From NCBI GenBank assembly GCA_963921825.1, contig OY997594.1, positions 40,604,557-40,668,556 on the forward strand: a DNA stretch of 64,000 bases, in the 5' to 3' direction. A program made the translations under genes and the position numbers. This stretch comes from Erodium maritimum (taxonomy: Eukaryota > Streptophyta > Magnoliopsida > Geraniales > Geraniaceae). Shown one piece after another: positions 59,727 through 64,000 of this stretch. The notes below the pieces were generated by a model. The model saw only the letters and a program-made list of their open reading frames with translations, was not told the DNA's origin and made no database searches. Each line of letters opens with the position of its first letter. The stretch's first letter is position 1.

Positions 59727-60158
59727 TCGTCGTCTGTAGCAATCGATGTTGGCTCGGTACCTCGACAGTCAATCCATACCCAAGATCACATCAAAGGTAG
59801 TCATCCCCAACACGAGAAGATCACCATGGCAAGGACAGTCTGCGACTCTAATCTCGCAGACACGACATACTCTAGTCAACGATGCACCACCCCCAACTGG
59901 GGTGTCCAGGCATAGGGGTGGACTCAACGGCTCTAAGCTCAACCCCAACCTCTCAGCACAACCCAACAAAATAAAAGAGTGTGATGCCCCGATATCAAAC
60001 AAGAATAAAGCCCATAAATGATACAATAAACACGTACCCTGGATGGTCTCACGGTACGTGCTAGGTCCTGGGGCTCTGGAGTCGGTGACTGCATATACTC
60101 TCCCCTGCGAGGCCTGCTGCCTCTGACCCTGCGCACTGGCTGCTGGATACCCGTGACT
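59727..60158 (-). pseudogene. pol: Chromovirus aspartic protease region
   Basis: It continues the gag frame after a TAG at 60159-60161. The signature LFDIGASHSFI at about 59985-60000 is the retropepsin active site, but the usual Thr or Ser of D(T/S)G is Ile, which should harm catalysis. ILGMD follows and then a TGA at 59769-59771, where relatives have Trp. The protease would cut the gag-pol polyprotein. Confidence 0.85.
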
Positions 60159-61508
60159 CTACTGTTGTCTCGGAATCGGTGCGCTCGTCGACGGCCGTGA
60201 CGGCCTCAGCTGCTGACTCTGTCTAGGGCGACCCCTGGGCGACTGTACTGTCCGCGACTGCTGCGGTCGCTGCGCTGAAGTCTCTCCTAACTGCTCGCAG
60301 CACCATGCCATAGTGTGTCCCATCCGGCCGCACTGGAAACAGCTGACCTCGTCGGCTCTCGACCCCGAGCTCTGGCCTGTCCGGCTGGTTGATGGTGGTG
60401 CCGTGTGCCCTCCTCTGGCTCTGCACCCTCGCTGCAACTAGCTTGTCTCCCCGCAGAGATAACATGTCGGCCCCCTCTTTGAGACGGCTGGCCCTACCGA
60501 TGCTACTGACCCCTGCTGTCTCGATCCACTCTAATGAGGCGGTGGTCGAAAGGATCCCGCGGTCCTCTTCCTCCGCGAGTCTCGTGAGTCCGACGGCCCT
60601 GCCCAACTGATCGGCCGAGGTCGGACCTCACGGCCCCTGGCTGCATCCCGGGCGCCGTGCTCCACTGTAGCCGCAGTGTCCACAAGGTCGGTATACTTCC
60701 GTATCCTCAAGGCGAGAACCTGGTTCCAGATGCCCAGCCTCAGTCCGTCCTGGAACCGCAGGCAACGGTTCGTCTCGCTCGTCACCATCTCAGGCGCGAA
60801 TCTGGCCAAGGCTGTGAACCTGGCCTCATACTCTCCTACCGTCATCCCCCCTTGCTCCAAGTCTAAGAACTGGCGATGTCGATCCAGCCGAGCCGACTCG
60901 GGGAAGTACTGTGCCATGAATACCTCCTGGAATACGCTGTAGTCGTATCCGACCGTGTCCTTCACCCGCCCCCACCAGTGGTAGGCGCTGTCTCTCAGCT
61001 GATGGGCCGCGAAGGACACTCTCCGACGGCCATCCTCAACACCCGATGTGTCCAGGTCTCGTGGGACCTGCTCTATCCATCGCTCGGCCAGGTCGGGATT
61101 CGGCTCCCCGACAAAAATAGGTATCCCGAGCTTCAGGAAATCTAGTAGCGCTCGCGAGGTATGATCCTCTGTCTGAGCGGCCCTCACCGGGACCGCGGCT
61201 GCCTCTGGTGCTGGCGAAGCCGACTCTCGGCTGGCGATGACCGCCACCAAACTCTGAACGGTCCTGGTGAGCTCATCCAGGGCAGTCATCACTAGAGGGT
61301 CCGCGACTGGCGGAACACTGGGGGTGCCTGCAGACGGCCCCGCATCACTTCTCCTGTCTTCTCCGACAGGAGTGCCTTGTGCCTCCGCGTAGTCGGCGGG
61401 CTCGGAGGTTGGCACCCTCCCTGATGCCCCTGCTGACCGTCCCCGCCGGCCTCGCGTGGGTGCTTGACCCCGTGTTCCTGATGCTCGTCCCCACCTACCG
61501 TGAGCCAT
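60159..61508 (-). pseudogene. gag: Chromovirus Gag with zinc knuckles
   Basis: I chose the ATG at 61508 (MAHGRWGRASG), since the 23 codons upstream look like leader. The low-complexity Gly/Arg-rich start is followed by the retrotransposon gag domain (about 60900-61150; ERWIEQVPRDLDTS, YHWWGRVKD, FMAQYFPESARLDR, LEQGGMTVGEYEARF). Near the end there are two zinc-knuckle parts: one degenerate (TCYLCGETS) and one complete (CFQCGRMGHTMAWC). In-frame TAG codons at 60531-60533 and 60438-60440 break it. Gag would package element RNA. Gag and Pol were originally one continuous frame here. Confidence 0.9.
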
Positions 61509-61749
61509 AATCAGTATCCTCTGCACGGATACACGCAAATGTTCAGTTTGCGAACTTAAGTAAAAATGACAGTTCAAAAGTACTAACGTTCACCCGATCT
61601 AAGCTTACACTAGCGTGCTTATAACTAAAGCGCCACACCGCTCAAGTTAAACATACTTTATATATATAGTATCAGTATACGAGACCACACCGACCTACAA
61701 ACCAACCCACACAACGAAACAACCGCCAAAAGTTTTGAAAACGACTCAC

Positions 61750-62085
61750 TGGACCGGGCCGGTACACGACACCTGCCGGGCCACATGCCGGGCCGGCAAC
61801 CAGAACCAGCCGTGCCCCATGCCGGGCCGGAAACTAGCCCTTGCCGGACTGTCTAACGGGCCGGCGTCAGGCCCTTGCCGGACTTCTCTCTGGGCCGGAG
61901 TCCCGCCCGTGACGGTCTGCCCTCCGGGCCGGCGTCCAGCCAGTACCGGACCATGTACCGGGCCGGCAGCCGAGCCCTGCCGGACCTGGTTCCGGGCCGG
62001 CAGCCAGCTGCTACCGTGTCCCGTTCCGGGCCGGCAGCCAGCTCCTGCCGGGCCCCGTACCGGGCCGGCATCTAACTCCTGCCAT
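61750..62085. repeat. GC-rich minisatellite, about 9 units of 36 bp, in the chromovirus leader
   Basis: Units of the form CCGGGCCGGCAGCCAGCTCC plus TGCCGGACC-like text are repeated between leader and gag start. All six frames stay open over parts of it (for example 61735-62124 plus, 61746-62090 minus), so those ORFs are artefacts. It is absent from the left copy as far as that copy is preserved. Confidence 0.85.
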
Positions 62086-62738
62086 TTCACCTACCGGATC
62101 ACACCAGTGACCCCGAGCTCCTAACGACAACGAAAACCGTCCCACTTACCCCCGTTGTGTCTAACTTAGGGTGTTCGTAACCTTACCGGCTAAAAACGAT
62201 CCGTTCCCTAGTACGTCGTAGACATTCAAGCACTAAACAAACAACGCATCTACGACAACTCAGGACCGACCTCAATCAAGAGCCAACACGGCCGAAAAAC
62301 AACACGACCACACGACCCCCGTTCACCGGGTCAACCAAAGTCGGACCTTGCCCACTGGGCCAACCAAAATCAAAACAAACATACGCCCCCAGGGCCAATC
62401 AAGTTCACAACACGCCACAGGGCCAACACTTTTAAAACCTTCACCCTTTCATTTTAAAACTTCGCTCCTTGACATCACGTAGTTACAACCCGGTCCAGGC
62501 GTCCCCGAACCACGTTGTACCGACTTGACATCAACACCGTCACGTTCGACTACATGAGCGCTCCTGAGTCGACCCGCGACAATTTAAAAACAGTTCACGC
62601 AATCACACACAATCAGTATGCCAGCAACAAAATACTGTAACATACGCACAAACACAAATAAGACTCAAGACGTGACGGGTCTACACTGACTCGACTCTCC
62701 CCCCTAAGTGACGGACAGTCCGAGGTTTGAAACCTCGA
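62086..62738 (-). mobile_element. Leader of the right chromovirus copy
   Basis: Non-coding sequence between the minisatellite and the primer site. Bases 62262-62738 match the inverted leader at 54860-55353. No gene is present. Confidence 0.75.
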
Positions 62739-62750
62739 GCTCTGATACCA
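62739..62750 (-). other. Primer-binding site (initiator Met tRNA), right chromovirus copy
   Basis: On the minus strand TGGTATCAGAGC, the exact complement expected for plant initiator-methionine tRNA, three bases inside the 5' LTR end. Confidence 0.9.
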
Positions 62751-62753
62751 AGC

Positions 62754-64000
62754 TGTCACGCCCCAATTTCAGCGAACCGAACTCGGGGCGCGAACTTTTA
62801 AAAACATGAATACTTGAAACCTGATTTCAATAAAAGCTTTGACATTTCCATTTACTTCTCAAAATAATAGTATTTACAATACAAAAACGTCCCAACAAGT
62901 GGACAAGGTACAACATCCGTCACTAGACTCAACAAAATAAAGACCAGACTCCGCTCCAAGCTCCACAAGCTTCAAGAGCTAACCTAGTCCGTCCGGTGAT
63001 CAGTACCTGTAGGAAAAGCAGCTAGGGGTGAGCGTTCGCTCACCTCCACGGATAACAGGCTGACTATGGCATAAGTAATAGATAAAGCCAGTAACACAAA
63101 CGCTAAAACCAACACCAAAACCAACACCAACTCAAGTACTCAACTTAACCACAACCCGTTACCTTCCACAACAAACTCAACCTCAAACTCACACACTAAA
63201 ACAACACAGCCAACAATGACCTTCCCCAAAGAAAAGAACACGGATCAGGCTAGCCGAAGAATGCTCAGAACCTGCCGAGCCTCGTACGCGGTCAGGCCAG
63301 CCGAAGAATGCTCGTAACCTACCGGGACCCGGTCACGGATCAGGCTAGCTGAAGAATGCTCATAACCTCTCGGGATCCGGACACGGAACAGGCTAGCCGA
63401 AGAATGCTCAGAACCTGCCGAGGCTCGAGTTTGGTCAAGCCAGCTGAAGAATGCTCGTAACCTGCCAAAATCCACACCACTCCCCGACACACAGTCGGTT
63501 CGGGTAAACACAACCACAAACACAAGCAAGTCCAACAAAAAGGCACTCAAGGCCACTCAAGACATCTCAACAGTCAAGACTCAGGTTCAACAACCCCACG
63601 GGCCATCATGGCCTCCCAAAACACAACCACTTAACTCACGGGCTCAACAACCCCAAGACGCCCAATAATAACGCACGGACTCTCAAGGCCACCCAAACTC
63701 AACAATTAAATACGGGCTCTCAAGGCCACCCAAACTCAACAATAAATAGCACGGGCTCTCAAGGCCACCCAAACTCAACAAAAATAGCACGAGCTCTCAA
63801 GGCCACCCAAACTCAACAATAAATACACACAACAACCTCCGGGCATGGTCATATGCCTCCAGTAATTCAATTATCGCTAAGTTCTCTGCTTCTACGACAC
63901 TACTAAGTGTCACATGCTTTTCTCTTAAACGCTACAATCTCGTATCATGCTTCTCTAATATTTAAATAAATCTACTCAACCCACGACACCCGGTGTCACA
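62754..64000 (-). mobile_element. 5' LTR of the right chromovirus copy, runs off the window
   Basis: The LTR end TGTCACGCCCC begins at 62754 on the plus strand, next to the primer site. About 1.25 kb lies in the window and carries both family minisatellites (63240-63470 and 63650-63830). It closely follows the layout of 27787-29590. Confidence 0.88.

Noticed and set aside
56779..59800. Plus-strand ORFs across the chromovirus pol region
   Set aside because: Antisense shadows of integrase and reverse transcriptase; no family motif.
61735..62124. Repetitive proteins of about 114-129 residues on both strands
   Set aside because: Products of a 36-bp tandem repeat whose unit length is a multiple of three, so frames stay open by chance.

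Overview
This window is nuclear DNA of a flowering plant, most likely a eudicot. The evidence is one spliced receptor-kinase gene with GT-AG introns, tracts of 12-bp initiator-methionine-tRNA primer sites next to long terminal repeats (LTRs), plant-type L1 LINE sequence, a chromodomain-bearing Ty3/gypsy element and many MITEs. The species cannot be named from the sequence. No bacterial operon, CRISPR array, tRNA or rRNA gene was seen.

Layout. Bases 1-6510 hold the only host gene recognised: an eight-exon proline-rich extensin-like receptor kinase (PERK8-like). Its frame is complete at 677 codons except for one in-frame TGA just before the kinase domain, and it also has a Gly-to-Arg change in the kinase. 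Two introns carry MITEs. Bases 6511-9011 are unassigned, first GC-rich and then AT-rich. Bases 9012-34400 are a deep nest of transposable elements: LTRs inserted into LTRs, a truncated LINE split by a solo LTR, and MITEs. Seven LTR copies in the window have recognisable 5-bp target-site duplications and no internal region, so they are solo LTRs. Bases 35117-41839 are a nearly full-length but decayed L1-type LINE on the minus strand (ORF1 with an RRM-like segment; ORF2 with endonuclease, reverse transcriptase and a zinc-binding domain). Bases 41851-50268 are mainly non-autonomous DNA transposons (a hAT-like element of 5 kb with another TIR element inside it, and several MITEs), with minisatellites. 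Bases 50269-64000 are two copies of one Tekay-like chromovirus in head-to-head orientation. The left copy is only a 5' LTR plus primer-binding site and leader on the plus strand. The right copy, on the minus strand, has a partial 3' LTR, polypurine tract, full gag-pol region, leader with a GC-rich minisatellite, primer-binding site and the beginning of its 5' LTR, which runs off the window.

How the parts relate. The autonomous elements are all dead: the LINE and the chromovirus keep long recognisable frames, broken mostly by single TAG/TGA codons, several at conserved Trp or at likely Gln positions, which fits C-to-T decay of methylated repeats. The target-site duplications allow a relative insertion order to be read directly. 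I found no convincing novel gene system. The points most worth a second look are the nonsense-bearing PERK gene, the solo-LTR nest, the head-to-head chromovirus junction near 55353, the long homopolymeric C/G tracts at the same place in two inverted LTRs, and several unassigned GC-rich blocks.
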